Source: CAYRUD01 sp964427425 (GTDB lineage Bacteria > Chlamydiota > Chlamydiia > Chlamydiales > FEN-1388). Taken from it: a stretch of 64,000 nt of DNA. How positions within the stretch are numbered: position 1 is the first letter of the stretch; every line of letters begins with the position of its first letter. Where the stretch lies: contig CAYRUD010000013.1 in assembly GCA_964427425.1 (NCBI GenBank), positions 97,220 through 161,219 of the forward strand, in the 5' to 3' direction. Position numbers and translations under genes: made by a program. Positions 36,443 through 45,871 of the stretch are shown one piece after another. The notes under the pieces are model-generated. The model saw nothing but the letters and a program-made list of their open reading frames with translations. It did not search any database and was not told the DNA's origin.

Positions 36443-39400
36443 CTATACTCGCTTAATCTGAGCTATGTCTGTTATTAACCTACTCTTCCCCTCTTTGAAC
36501 TGAACTTCTACCCCATAAGGCGTAATCCTCACCACTTTGGCAACCATTAACGAGCTGTCGTTAACCTGAATAAAAACGAACTCTCCCGTCTTAACATTTT
36601 TCCAATTCTTAAAAGATCTGAGCTGACGCGAAACAACTCGTACATCAATCCACCTCTCCTCTAAAGAAGATTCAATCAATGATCGTACTGAAGGAGGAAC
36701 CCTTTCAGAATCAGGAAGGCAATGTAGAATATAGATGAGAGCAAGTGAGTCAAAGAGATCACTCTGAGCTAAAAATACTATGAAGTCTTTAGCTTTTAAG
36801 CTCTCTATTTCACTCATTGAGCGACCAGCTATAAGAGAAGAAAACATCCATAAGTGGAGATTTGCCGAAAACAGCTTCTCTCCCAGAGAGTTCTCCTCGG
36901 AATAGACCGTCTTCTTCTCTTCAAAAGCAAGATGAAGATGTTTTGGATCTCTTCGTAAGAAGCTCTCAACAAACTTATCAAAGCTTGAGACACCAGTAAA
37001 TGGCAGGAATCCTTCTCGAGTAAATGTTACCTGAAAAATTCCAGATTGAATTCCATTTAGACAAGCCCTCGCTATCTTAAATTCTAAAGACTCATCTGTC
37101 GAAGGAATTTGGACTCCATAGTTCGCTAATAAACTGCTCAAAATGTCTTCTCTTTTATGCTGTATTAATCGCAAGATAAGCTTCTCAACGTAATAATATC
37201 CCCCATGCAGCAAAAAATGCTGCGCATACCTCGAGTTAGAAATGATATGTGTCCAAACATCCATATCTACTTGATCAAGTTCATCGAGATTGTAGTTTTG
37301 AATAACTCCCCAAGTTCCTGCCAACGTATCGTGTATTGCTTCAAGGAGTGTTAATCGAATGCAATCTAACTTATGAGTTCCTTGCAGATCGCTCTCAAAA
37401 AGATGTACAGAGAAAGTTAAAGCCCTTTTTACTTCATCATAGAGTGGCACTTCATGAAATTCTATCCCTGCTGCCATAGAGCGCATGAAAATCTTCTCAG
37501 CAGTTTGAGTCATGCGATCGTTCATATTATGCCCTATCATCTTCACATCAATTCGAGCATTCTTCTTGATGACATCGTATACTACTTCAATAACCGTGCT
37601 ATGATTCTTAATGGGGATATTGTACTTTGTTGTTAAACGTGGGTGCGTATATTCAGTGGTGAGTATATTGGTTTTTATTTCAAGAATCGTCTCCATGTAT
37701 TCAATTGAGTCTTGAATAGATGTTATTGTCTCATGAAGTAGCCGCATCTCATCCGGAAATAACTCTTCCCATTGCTCTTTATGGGTTGCCATGAAAGCCG
37801 CTAAGACATCCTGATGCATAAGCGTAAAGAGATCCTCGAGAGTACATCTATGTAGAGAGTACTGACTATCGGCTCTCCCGCTATTAATAACGGCAGCACT
37901 TACATTAAAATCTGGAGTGGGGTAAAGCTGAGCTTCGGATAGATCCTCTATAGCTTCAAATTGCTCATTTATTCGCTCGAGAGCTCCCTCTCTAAAATCA
38001 TCATGACACTCCTTTCGAATTGAAGGGTGGATCGCTCGAGTCCATTCTTTAAGAAGATCAAAGGATATTGTTCTTACCCAATAATTCACGACATTCTGAT
38101 ATGGAATAAGCATTTCTTTAAAGCGAATCGCTTGTAGAGAGCGATCAGCATAAAGAGGACTACTCTTCATAATCTTAATAGCGCGGTCATATACATCAAT
38201 GACCGCATGAAAATATTTCATGAATGCAGTCTTGACGATAGTCTTACCATCGTGGATGGCAAAATATGTTTTTTGAAACTCATAAAACCGAGAGAACACT
38301 TTCTCATTAAATTGATTGAATAGTTCCTCGAATTTATCAGAATCAGCCCAGAGAGCCTCCCTCTCTTTGAACTCCTGAAGATGATCATTAGCCTCACTCA
38401 CTTGCTCTAGAGCACTCCGTATCTCCCTTAACTCGAGATGCATGAGCTGAAGAGTATCTGCTATATCCTCAAGTGACTTCTTATAGGCTTCAGGAAACGA
38501 GATATTCACCCAGCTTTCCAAGACATGAAGCCGTTGAAATGTTTTTATCATTTCCACCAGTCTTGAAAGGGCGAATCTTGATTTGCTTGATAAAATTTTT
38601 TGAAAGAACAGACTCCAGTCTTCAGCGATCTTTGGAGACAGAATGACTTTTTTTGCAACCTGGCAAAGCGTGAATACTCGTCTTATCTCTTCAATACAGG
38701 GAGCTTCGTTTTCATGATTTGTATACACGAGGCGCTCTCTATGAATCGCTTTCGCCCTATTCTCAAAGAATACAAATTTTTCCAGCTCTAAGACAGAAGG
38801 TTTTGGGAAGTAAGAAAGATCGAATTCTCTCAACTGTGAGCGCTCTAAAAGCAATTGAAGAAGCGAATCAGCTCTTACAATCTCAGCTGAATTCCTCTGT
38901 AGAAGGAGAGCCTCTATTCGTTTTGCTGCATGCATACGATACATATGCTTACCAGTTTCAATTTGAAGCCCGATGAGAAGGATATTCTTGAGAATTTCGA
39001 CTCCTCTTCTTTTCTCTGAGCTATCAGTAAGTGAGCTAATCGTATGGTAGAGCCATTTTGCAAGCTGCCTCATAGCGCTCTTGGCCACGGTAATATCGTG
39101 TGAAGAAAGATCTGCAAGAAGCCCTCTTACGTCTCTTTTATCTCCTGCTTCATGCTCTTCGCTCTCACTTACCATGAAAGTCTTCCATAGGAGATTTACA
39201 ATCTCTTTATCCTGGAATTCACGTTTTTGAATCGATTCAATGGCATGAATTGGATGCCGATACCATCCAGAACGTATGACCGACAACAAGTTCGCATCCA
39301 AAGGAGAGTCTTGAAATTTCGCTAAGATTATTCGACTTGTTTGCGAGTCAAGAAAGAGGATTTTTCCATCTCCCTTCTTGCTAAATATATTTGAGTTGAA

Positions 39401-41053
39401 CTCGCTACATGTGAAAACGTGGATTCCCAGTTCTCTCAATACGCAAGCGTAGTGAGAAGTTGCAACTTCCGCACGATTAACAATAACGGCCTTGATGGAG
39501 TCTGCAAGACCAATGTTTGCCCTCTGTGAGAAGGCCGAAAAGGCACGCTCCAAGTTAGTTTCATAAAGAATCTCTTCAGGATGTTCTATACAAAGGCACT
39601 GTCCACCTTCCATCGCAACAACTTCGCCCTGTAATATCAACTGAATCGCTGATTTCTCTTTAAGAGCTTCAAAGTCAAGATACGATGGAGATGAGCTGAC
39701 ACGATGAACTATAGGCCTCACCTGAACAATATAGAATTGATCTTGAGACTGGTCATATACCCATTCAACATCGACAGCGAAGCCATAGTGTGAATGAATG
39801 CGATCCAAAACATGTCGAAGTCTTACAATCAACTCGTGAGACAGCGCTGACCGCTCAATAAACGACGTTGGATTTTCAACAAGCTCATATCCTCCTTTCA
39901 TATCTGCTACTAATCTTCTTGTTTTCGGACGAATAACATCATGATGGGAGCCATCTTTATATACATAATAGGTATCGACAAGAAGAAGACTATCGACAAC
40001 ACCTTCATTATGACCAAAAGTTGCTTGTATCTGATAAAGGCCTTCTGTTTGCCCTAATACCTCTTCAGTATACGCAACGCCAGACACAGGAATTAACAAA
40101 GGATTCGTATTACCAATACGTTCGCCGATCATAACTTGGAGAAAAACAGGCAAAAGAGGCGTCTTTGATAACGAATCTTTGACTAATGATCTTTGCGTCA
40201 TTGATCGGTGTGAGAAATATGAGGCAACAACCTGCCCAATAGCCTCTGATATCGCTTCATGAGCTATTCTTACTCCAGCTACAGACAGATTTCCTCCCGC
40301 ATTCGTATGGTAAATAGAATCTTCCATCCCAGAGCTTCTCACCATAAGAAGCGACTCCTCATCAAACTGAGAAAGGAAATTCTCAATCGAAGATGTATTA
40401 AAACGATGTGTTTTGAACAGGTCTTCTATCCGCTCTTGTATCTGAGAAAGAAAATTCAAGCTATCTTCGGTAAGGGTTTCATCAGACAATGAGTTCTGGA
40501 CTTGGACCCAATCTTCTTCATATGCGGGATAGTAAGTAAGGATATGGCGCAATATCTCTTTGTGTTGGATAGGCAAAAAATGAGGAACTGAGGCCTCTTC
40601 TCCAAGAGCTTTTTGTAAATAGACTAAGCTTGCGGCTTTATTCCCAATTTGAATTGCAGTCTGATACTTACCCAATCCATCCATCGACAGCGGGGTTATA
40701 TCTTTATAATCTACACTTGAGTCTAGCTCAGACAGCTCTCCATGAGGTGAAAAACAGTAGTTACATATGCTTCTTTTAAGGGGTTTATGAATTCTCAAGT
40801 CTTCTGTTGAGTATTCTTCAGTATCAGAACTATCCTGTATTAATTCTCTACTATTATCATGTGGAGATTCACGAGATGAGCTGGCCTTGAAAAGAGATGT
40901 AAGCCTATTTTCCTCACACCTCTGAACTGTGCGGCCTATCCATTGATCCTTTCTAGCAGAGCTGTCGTTTTCGATTACTTGAGAGTCCTTCCAAATCTCT
41001 TCTACCTGGGACTGCTGCTGAGACAAAAAAACAGTATTCGGATCAATGGACAT
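36443..41053 (-). CDS. Dikinase-like protein: PEP-synthase-type ATP domain plus His swivelling domain, long C-terminus
   Basis: The N-terminal 100 residues are polar. From ~110 to 450 lies an ATP-binding domain of the PEP synthase/pyruvate phosphate dikinase type: IGNKAASLVYL, VRSSGMEDS (R239 to D245) and DVEWVYD with FYIVQVRP. A swivelling domain follows with TSHYACVLRELGI; H534 sits where dikinases carry the phosphohistidine. There is no PEP-binding TIM barrel after it. The remaining ~900 residues are helical and unrecognised, ending in a small basic beta-rich segment. The domain order recalls glucan water dikinase and rifampin phosphotransferase, though with the extra domain at the C-terminus. 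The substrate is unknown. Confidence 0.8.
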   Translation of the reverse strand: MSIDPNTVFLSQQQSQVEEIWKDSQVIENDSSARKDQWIGRTVQRCEENRLTSLFKASSSRESPHDNSRELIQDSSDTEEYSTEDLRIHKPLKRSICNYCFSPHGELSELDSSVDYKDITPLSMDGLGKYQTAIQIGNKAASLVYLQKALGEEASVPHFLPIQHKEILRHILTYYPAYEEDWVQVQNSLSDETLTEDSLNFLSQIQERIEDLFKTHRFNTSSIENFLSQFDEESLLMVRSSGMEDSIYHTNAGGNLSVAGVRIAHEAISEAIGQVVASYFSHRSMTQRSLVKDSLSKTPLLPVFLQVMIGERIGNTNPLLIPVSGVAYTEEVLGQTEGLYQIQATFGHNEGVVDSLLLVDTYYVYKDGSHHDVIRPKTRRLVADMKGGYELVENPTSFIERSALSHELIVRLRHVLDRIHSHYGFAVDVEWVYDQSQDQFYIVQVRPIVHRVSSSPSYLDFEALKEKSAIQLILQGEVVAMEGGQCLCIEHPEEILYETNLERAFSAFSQRANIGLADSIKAVIVNRAEVATSHYACVLRELGIHVFTCSEFNSNIFSKKGDGKILFLDSQTSRIILAKFQDSPLDANLLSVIRSGWYRHPIHAIESIQKREFQDKEIVNLLWKTFMVSESEEHEAGDKRDVRGLLADLSSHDITVAKSAMRQLAKWLYHTISSLTDSSEKRRGVEILKNILLIGLQIETGKHMYRMHAAKRIEALLLQRNSAEIVRADSLLQLLLERSQLREFDLSYFPKPSVLELEKFVFFENRAKAIHRERLVYTNHENEAPCIEEIRRVFTLCQVAKKVILSPKIAEDWSLFFQKILSSKSRFALSRLVEMIKTFQRLHVLESWVNISFPEAYKKSLEDIADTLQLMHLELREIRSALEQVSEANDHLQEFKEREALWADSDKFEELFNQFNEKVFSRFYEFQKTYFAIHDGKTIVKTAFMKYFHAVIDVYDRAIKIMKSSPLYADRSLQAIRFKEMLIPYQNVVNYWVRTISFDLLKEWTRAIHPSIRKECHDDFREGALERINEQFEAIEDLSEAQLYPTPDFNVSAAVINSGRADSQYSLHRCTLEDLFTLMHQDVLAAFMATHKEQWEELFPDEMRLLHETITSIQDSIEYMETILEIKTNILTTEYTHPRLTTKYNIPIKNHSTVIEVVYDVIKKNARIDVKMIGHNMNDRMTQTAEKIFMRSMAAGIEFHEVPLYDEVKRALTFSVHLFESDLQGTHKLDCIRLTLLEAIHDTLAGTWGVIQNYNLDELDQVDMDVWTHIISNSRYAQHFLLHGGYYYVEKLILRLIQHKREDILSSLLANYGVQIPSTDESLEFKIARACLNGIQSGIFQVTFTREGFLPFTGVSSFDKFVESFLRRDPKHLHLAFEEKKTVYSEENSLGEKLFSANLHLWMFSSLIAGRSMSEIESLKAKDFIVFLAQSDLFDSLALIYILHCLPDSERVPPSVRSLIESSLEERWIDVRVVSRQLRSFKNWKNVKTGEFVFIQVNDSSLMVAKVVRITPYGVEVQFKEGKSRLITDIAQIKRV

Positions 41054-41218
41054 AAAACTATCTCTAATAAAAATTTAAACAGGAAAATGAGTTATGATTT
41101 TTGCGATTAAAATATAAAAACATCTTTGTCAAAGAAAAAAACAATTAGATAATCAGAAGATATGGAAGGGATTCAACCGAAAAAAAAGATTTTTTGGCTT
41201 AAAGAATAATATCACTCG

Positions 41219-43039
41219 TCAAGTCTTTATTTGGCGCATGATATCCTCGAATTTGTTAAGAGCAGAACTTAAATCACCTCGCTTAGCAGGATCTGAATTT
41301 GTCATTGTCTTAAGCAAATCGCCAAGCTCATTAATTGCCTTCTCATCCAATGAATGCTTGCTTATAAGCCCTGACACAAGTTCATCAATATAGCCATGGA
41401 TTTCTCTTTCTGCATTCTCGTTAACAGATCTAACCCCCAAGCGATTTCCTAAAGCCATACTGAATGACCGACTGTACACTCGCACTTTTCCTCGCAGGCT
41501 TTTTACCTCTGACTGAGGGCAGTCAGCACTCTTAATAAGAAATTTCTCGATTCCCCTTCTTGCCTCGTTTGGTGGTATTGAATCTACGTTATCAGGTTCC
41601 TTGAGCAAATCCTTCTCAACAAGCAGCTCCTCTTCAAGCATACGTATCAATATAAGCGCAGAGCTATACACCTCTGATTGCTTGCTCAAAACTCCCTCAG
41701 GGGCTGCAAAGCGAGGATTGCCCGTGTACATAACTCTTGAATCATCAGATATTTTCTGGGCTTTGCCAAAGTCTGCAACTCTTACCTCAGCTATCTCTTC
41801 TATCGCACTGTCTTTCTTCTTTCCGTATACTAAGACATTCTCTGGCTTGAGATCTCCATGCACATAGGAAGCTTTATGTAAATGTGCCATCCCTTGTAAA
41901 AACTGCCTGCCCAACACTAAATTCCTAGGAAAACAGAAGATTTCAGCTTTATTTTTTCCTATTAAGGCATTCTCTAAGTCCCCTATTGCCTTCTCGGTCC
42001 GCACTGTATATTTTCCATTGATTTGCTCATCACCAGTGACTTCTGTAAGATCAACAGCAAGCCCTTTCACAGAGCTCAAGAGCTCTTCTAATTTCGTAGG
42101 ATCAGTTTTTAATTCTAAAATGAACGATTTTAAAGACGTAACGAGCTGAGCTCGTTCTTTAATAGATGTAGACTTTGGTAATACAGAGGTGAGGTCAGCG
42201 AATAGTATAACATCGTCTGAACCGCTGACATTGTTGATAATCTCATCTATGGTGCCGTATTGAGCAGCTAAGTGCATTGCGATTGCTGATCTCTCTTCCT
42301 CGGTCTTGCCAATTCTCCTATCTACTAATCCCCTCTCGAGAAAAATATGCACCCCATTCTTCTCAAAGAAACTGCGAACATCTCGAGCTGTAGCTGTCTC
42401 TCTTCGCAATTCTGACTCTTTACTATTAAACAAAGCGCTCGCCTCAACAGGCGTATAAAACACATGCTTAGGACGCCCTTTAAAAGCCCAGACATCCTTG
42501 GCTTTTCCGTGCCCAATTTTTGTAAGCTCTTTTAAAGCTACCGATCCTGACTTACATGAAGTTATATGCTGCCTAAGCTGTTTTTCAAGTTGGAGGATCT
42601 CTTCTTCGTCAGCGTCATTCTTTCCATAAAGCATCTCCAATCTTCTTAGTGATGCTTCAAGTCCTTGATACAGATCAGGAGACCTCTCTTTTAAAGCCGG
42701 CGTAACAAATTGATAAAATTCAGATTGGATCTGATTCAGATTTTCTTTTACCTCTTGTCCAACTACGACTCTATCAACACTTCCATGCTTTACTTCGCTA
42801 ACATGTCTCCTAATTTCTTGGTCAGATATACCCTCGCTCGTTGCTGATCTCACAATCTTCGTTGATGAAACAGCCTTGGATGAGCGCTTAGAATGAAATA
42901 TAGAGCGGATAGTGCCTACAACGCTTCCTACTATTTCACGAATTGAGAATGATCTTGTTCCACCCAGACTCTTCTTCATTTGCGAAGAATCAAGAGTTGA
43001 TTTGTACTTGTTTGAAGTAGGATCTATATGCAAGCTCAT
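41219..43039 (-). CDS. Eukaryotic-type Ser/Thr protein kinase
   Basis: Residues 1-170 are an unrecognised helical region. The kinase core begins at the Gly loop GHGKAKDV (176-183). The usual VAIK lysine is not visible; the strand reads HVFYTP. Lys at 179 and 181 lie in the Gly loop, and K181 occupies the position that supplies the lysine in WNK kinases. A long insertion of ~150 residues follows. The catalytic loop is HGDLKPEN (D396, K398, N401) and the metal motif is ADFG (D423), with GNPRFAAPE as activation segment. All other catalytic residues are present. No membrane segment is seen, so it could be a secreted effector. Confidence 0.85.
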   Translation of the reverse strand: MSLHIDPTSNKYKSTLDSSQMKKSLGGTRSFSIREIVGSVVGTIRSIFHSKRSSKAVSSTKIVRSATSEGISDQEIRRHVSEVKHGSVDRVVVGQEVKENLNQIQSEFYQFVTPALKERSPDLYQGLEASLRRLEMLYGKNDADEEEILQLEKQLRQHITSCKSGSVALKELTKIGHGKAKDVWAFKGRPKHVFYTPVEASALFNSKESELRRETATARDVRSFFEKNGVHIFLERGLVDRRIGKTEEERSAIAMHLAAQYGTIDEIINNVSGSDDVILFADLTSVLPKSTSIKERAQLVTSLKSFILELKTDPTKLEELLSSVKGLAVDLTEVTGDEQINGKYTVRTEKAIGDLENALIGKNKAEIFCFPRNLVLGRQFLQGMAHLHKASYVHGDLKPENVLVYGKKKDSAIEEIAEVRVADFGKAQKISDDSRVMYTGNPRFAAPEGVLSKQSEVYSSALILIRMLEEELLVEKDLLKEPDNVDSIPPNEARRGIEKFLIKSADCPQSEVKSLRGKVRVYSRSFSMALGNRLGVRSVNENAEREIHGYIDELVSGLISKHSLDEKAINELGDLLKTMTNSDPAKRGDLSSALNKFEDIMRQIKT

Positions 43040-43247
43040 AGAGTTGGCTATCAGTCTCGTTTATATACTAAGTCACATACATCCCTTTCATTATCAAATA
43101 ATTAATTTAACAATAAGCATTAAGTAGAAGAGTTAACGATTCTTGAGAAATAGCCATTCCAGCAGAGACTTGTTGCCAACAAAGACCATTAATTGCCCAA
43201 AATGTCATTAATACTTAATGAGAATGCGAACAAACAGATGAAGATAC

Positions 43248-43277
43248 TTGCAGGGATTTCTAGAAGACTGGTATAGT
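43248..43277 (+). promoter_or_regulatory. Probable sigma-70 promoter of tRNA-Leu
   Basis: TTGCAG (43248-43253) and TATAGT (43272-43277) are 18 bp apart and lie 34 bp before the tRNA 5' end. Confidence 0.55.
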
Positions 43278-43310
43278 AACGACCACTTTTGCCACATACC
43301 ACATTCCAAT

Positions 43311-43393
43311 GCTCGGGTGGTGAAATGGTAGACACTGGGGACTTAAAATCCCCTGGGAGCAATCCCGTGTCGGTTCGAGTCCGACCCCGAGCA
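43311..43393 (+). tRNA. tRNA-Leu (anticodon UAA)
   Basis: The acceptor stem GCTCGGG pairs with CCCGAGC and A is the discriminator base. The anticodon loop CTTAAAA gives UAA. A variable arm of class II length precedes the T arm (GGTTCGAGTCC). CCA is not encoded. A T-run follows the gene at once, acting as a likely terminator. Confidence 0.96.
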
Positions 43394-43421
43394 CTCTTTT
43401 TGCTTCAATTACATTCACAGA

Positions 43422-44264
43422 TTACGTATTGCTCGAGCTCGTTACTGGCTCACTTACGTCTGTCTCTCCGTATAATGAATTTAAAAACTTAAATCCTGTA
43501 AGTTGAGATGGGACAGTTTTTATCTCTAATACACAATGGCAGATATCGTTTATCTGTTGTGATATTGACTCGAAGTGGCGACGCCCAGCAATAACAATGA
43601 TTGTCGACTGAGGATCTTTTTGATGAAGATCTTTAACTGATTGATAAAGAGAAAGATTTCTTACTTTCGCAACGTTTATCACCCCGTCAGCGAGTTCATT
43701 AATCTTATTTAGAACTATCTTAATTGCATCTTGTGTTGATTCACTTACATTTAGGGCCCGTATCCGATTCAATAGCTCAAGAGTTCTCCTCTCTACCTGA
43801 ATTCTCCGTATTAGTTCCTGCGAGAAACAAAAGAACACTTCATTATCCCATCCCATAATAGTATGTGGATGACGAATAAGATCTTTACCAACTAAACACT
43901 CGTAAGCCTCATCAAAGGCTTCTTGCGAGCTCTTTACCTGATGGGAATCAGTTGGATCTCCCTCTACCCCCTCGAGTAAAAAATAGATTTTATCTCTTGT
44001 ACTCTTTGCTGAGATAATCTCATTGATCATCTTTGCCCTGATGAACTTTTGAAGTCTATCTGAGTGATAATCCCCTATACAAATCACTTGAGCATCCTTG
44101 AGGCAGCTATTCCCATGGATCGCGCGCAGCATGACATTTGAGATCTTAGAAAGAGAAGGATCTCCATAGTAAGGAATGAGTGCTGCTTGAGGCTCAGTAG
44201 AAGTTTGAGAGTGATTTTGGTTTATGACAATAGAAGAAGGCGTAAGAGAAGAAATTGAAGACAT
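43422..44264 (-). CDS. Hypothetical protein, possibly ChaN/TraB/TIKI-like
   Basis: The 280-residue protein starts with ~40 Ser/Thr/Gln-rich residues and continues with a mixed alpha/beta domain. Spaced motifs are VICIGDYHSD, FLLEGVEGD, MGWDNE, KVRNLSLY and IIVIAGRRHFESI: a His-containing strand end near the start, an acidic motif after a strand, and a His after a Gly turn near the end. This order recalls the TIKI/TraB/ChaN group of metal-dependent hydrolases. The match is by eye and weak. It ends with a Ser-rich tail. It has no signal peptide. It is convergent with tRNA-Leu. Confidence 0.5.
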   Translation of the reverse strand: MSSISSLTPSSIVINQNHSQTSTEPQAALIPYYGDPSLSKISNVMLRAIHGNSCLKDAQVICIGDYHSDRLQKFIRAKMINEIISAKSTRDKIYFLLEGVEGDPTDSHQVKSSQEAFDEAYECLVGKDLIRHPHTIMGWDNEVFFCFSQELIRRIQVERRTLELLNRIRALNVSESTQDAIKIVLNKINELADGVINVAKVRNLSLYQSVKDLHQKDPQSTIIVIAGRRHFESISQQINDICHCVLEIKTVPSQLTGFKFLNSLYGETDVSEPVTSSSNT

Positions 44265-44459
44265 AATAATGTATTATAGAGATTCGTGAGATATTTAAAG
44301 GCATTAAACAATACGCTTGTCAAGCATATAGAAAAATATCGATACGGAAAAGTGGCTATTGAATTCCTAAACACGAAACAGCTTTTAATAAAAAAAATTA
44401 TTCAGGTAAGACTTTAAGTTAATGAATTGCATCTGAAAAAACTTATTCTTAGAATCACT

Positions 44460-45029
44460 ATGAGTGAAAATACGCTAAATACTGAAGACCAAAAACTTAG
44501 AAAGAAATGGCTTATTACGACATTCTTTTTATTTGTCGTTCCCCCTCTTCTTTATCTTCTTCTCTCGTTAGCTCTTGCGAATAGCAACTCTCCGGATGAG
44601 CCTCAAGAAGCAACAATCGATCTATGCGCAAAAGCTGCCACATTCGGGATTTTCTACTTTTTCACATATAAAAGGTTTGGCAATAAGTTTCTCACTTTCG
44701 TCCTCGTCGTTACTCTCATCTCAATGATCAAAGATCTTGTTTCTGGGTGGAGACTGTTAGAAGGACTTGTAGAAGTTACGCTGTACGCTTTATATATTGG
44801 CCTTTATGTCTTTTGGTTTAAGCTAAGCCTTCGCGTATGTAAAGCAAATAAGCGAGCGCGCTTTGAGCGCTCTGAAGCCCATGAGCCAGTCATAAGAAGC
44901 TTCGAAGAAGTTCACACCCTTGGAGAGCTTGAAACTACCTATACTCAGCTTCTGAATAAATGGCCAAAACACAAGGGTATCATTAAAGCACTCTATAAAG
45001 AGAAAAAATTATCCCTTCCAATTGAGTAA
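44460..45029 (+). CDS. Small inner-membrane protein
   Basis: The 189-residue protein has four probable membrane helices (~17-38, ~52-70, ~74-94, ~98-117). A cytoplasmic helical tail of ~70 charged residues follows. I chose the ATG at 44460; an in-frame TTG lies 33 bp upstream. No family is recognised. The next gene on the opposite strand ends 13 bp away. Confidence 0.65.
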   Translation: MSENTLNTEDQKLRKKWLITTFFLFVVPPLLYLLLSLALANSNSPDEPQEATIDLCAKAATFGIFYFFTYKRFGNKFLTFVLVVTLISMIKDLVSGWRLLEGLVEVTLYALYIGLYVFWFKLSLRVCKANKRARFERSEAHEPVIRSFEEVHTLGELETTYTQLLNKWPKHKGIIKALYKEKKLSLPIE

Positions 45030-45042
45030 TGAATAACGGCGA

Positions 45043-45819
45043 TCAATAAGAGGGAAGCTCTGACCAACGGGCTTCCAGACTCTCTATTCCTTCGCCGCGT
45101 GTCTCTTTCTTCGTCATCATCTTTAATGCCTTCTGAATTCCACCCAACTGATTTGCTTGAGTTTTAGAGAGCTCAATTGCAGGATTATAGAGATAGAGTC
45201 GATTCTTGGAGTTTGTGCTGGAAGACTTCTTATAAGCCCCAAGAGAAAATCCAAGACGAGTAAAGACAATAAGTGAAGGGATATTATGCGGATCGATACT
45301 AGCCAAAAGCCCTCGAAACTCTTTTTCCTCGATTGAGAACCCAGTCGATGAGAGAGAGACAAGCTTCAGCCTTTTTCCGATGTATGGTTGTATATGACCC
45401 TCAAAAATCATACGCATCGCTTTCTCCGCATCTCCCGACTGCGCACGATCTTTCAATGTGAAGACACCGATCTCAATATAGCCACCTCCTAAATCCACTG
45501 GCGCGATCTCAATAGCTCCAATTGAGGAATCATCCCTTTCAATGAGCCAGATGCCTACAAAGGGAAGATGAGGAAGATTCATCTCTTGCTGAGCTCGAGC
45601 TTGAAATGCCTCAAAAGGGACTGAAGCTCGATCACTCATTGATAGCGCATACGGCGATCCCGTCTCTTTAAAGAGCACATATGTAGCGTAGGCCTTTTGT
45701 AACAACTCAGTATCAGATCCCACTCGCTTAAGAGAGACAAGTCCTGACTCTTCTGCCATGCAGCCAGAAAATACAAATAACGAAAGAAACAAGAAAAAGC
45801 ATCGAGTCAATACAGTCAT
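45043..45819 (-). CDS. Probable lipoprotein with GNAT-like acetyltransferase domain
   Basis: I start at the ATG at 45819, which is preceded by GGAG; the frame opens 8 codons earlier. The N-terminus is a signal sequence, FFLFLSLFVFSGC, with a lipobox-like Cys about 20 residues in. The body resembles a GNAT fold: a beta strand FVGIWLIERDDSSIGAIEI, then IEIGVFTL, a helix AEKAMRMIFEG, and motif B HNIPSLIVFTRLGF. A GNAT domain behind a lipoprotein signal would lie outside the cytoplasm, which is unusual because acetyl-CoA is cytoplasmic. The lipobox has Phe at -3 rather than Leu. Confidence 0.6.
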   Translation of the reverse strand: MTVLTRCFFLFLSLFVFSGCMAEESGLVSLKRVGSDTELLQKAYATYVLFKETGSPYALSMSDRASVPFEAFQARAQQEMNLPHLPFVGIWLIERDDSSIGAIEIAPVDLGGGYIEIGVFTLKDRAQSGDAEKAMRMIFEGHIQPYIGKRLKLVSLSSTGFSIEEKEFRGLLASIDPHNIPSLIVFTRLGFSLGAYKKSSSTNSKNRLYLYNPAIELSKTQANQLGGIQKALKMMTKKETRGEGIESLEARWSELPSY

Positions 45820-45871
45820 TTCATCTCCAAAATCGACTACCATTATTATATAGTTTATTGATTATGGCAGA

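Noticed and set aside
43289..43492. A 67-codon open frame spanning the tRNA
   Set aside because: Its middle is simply the translated tRNA-Leu sequence, a well-known artefact.
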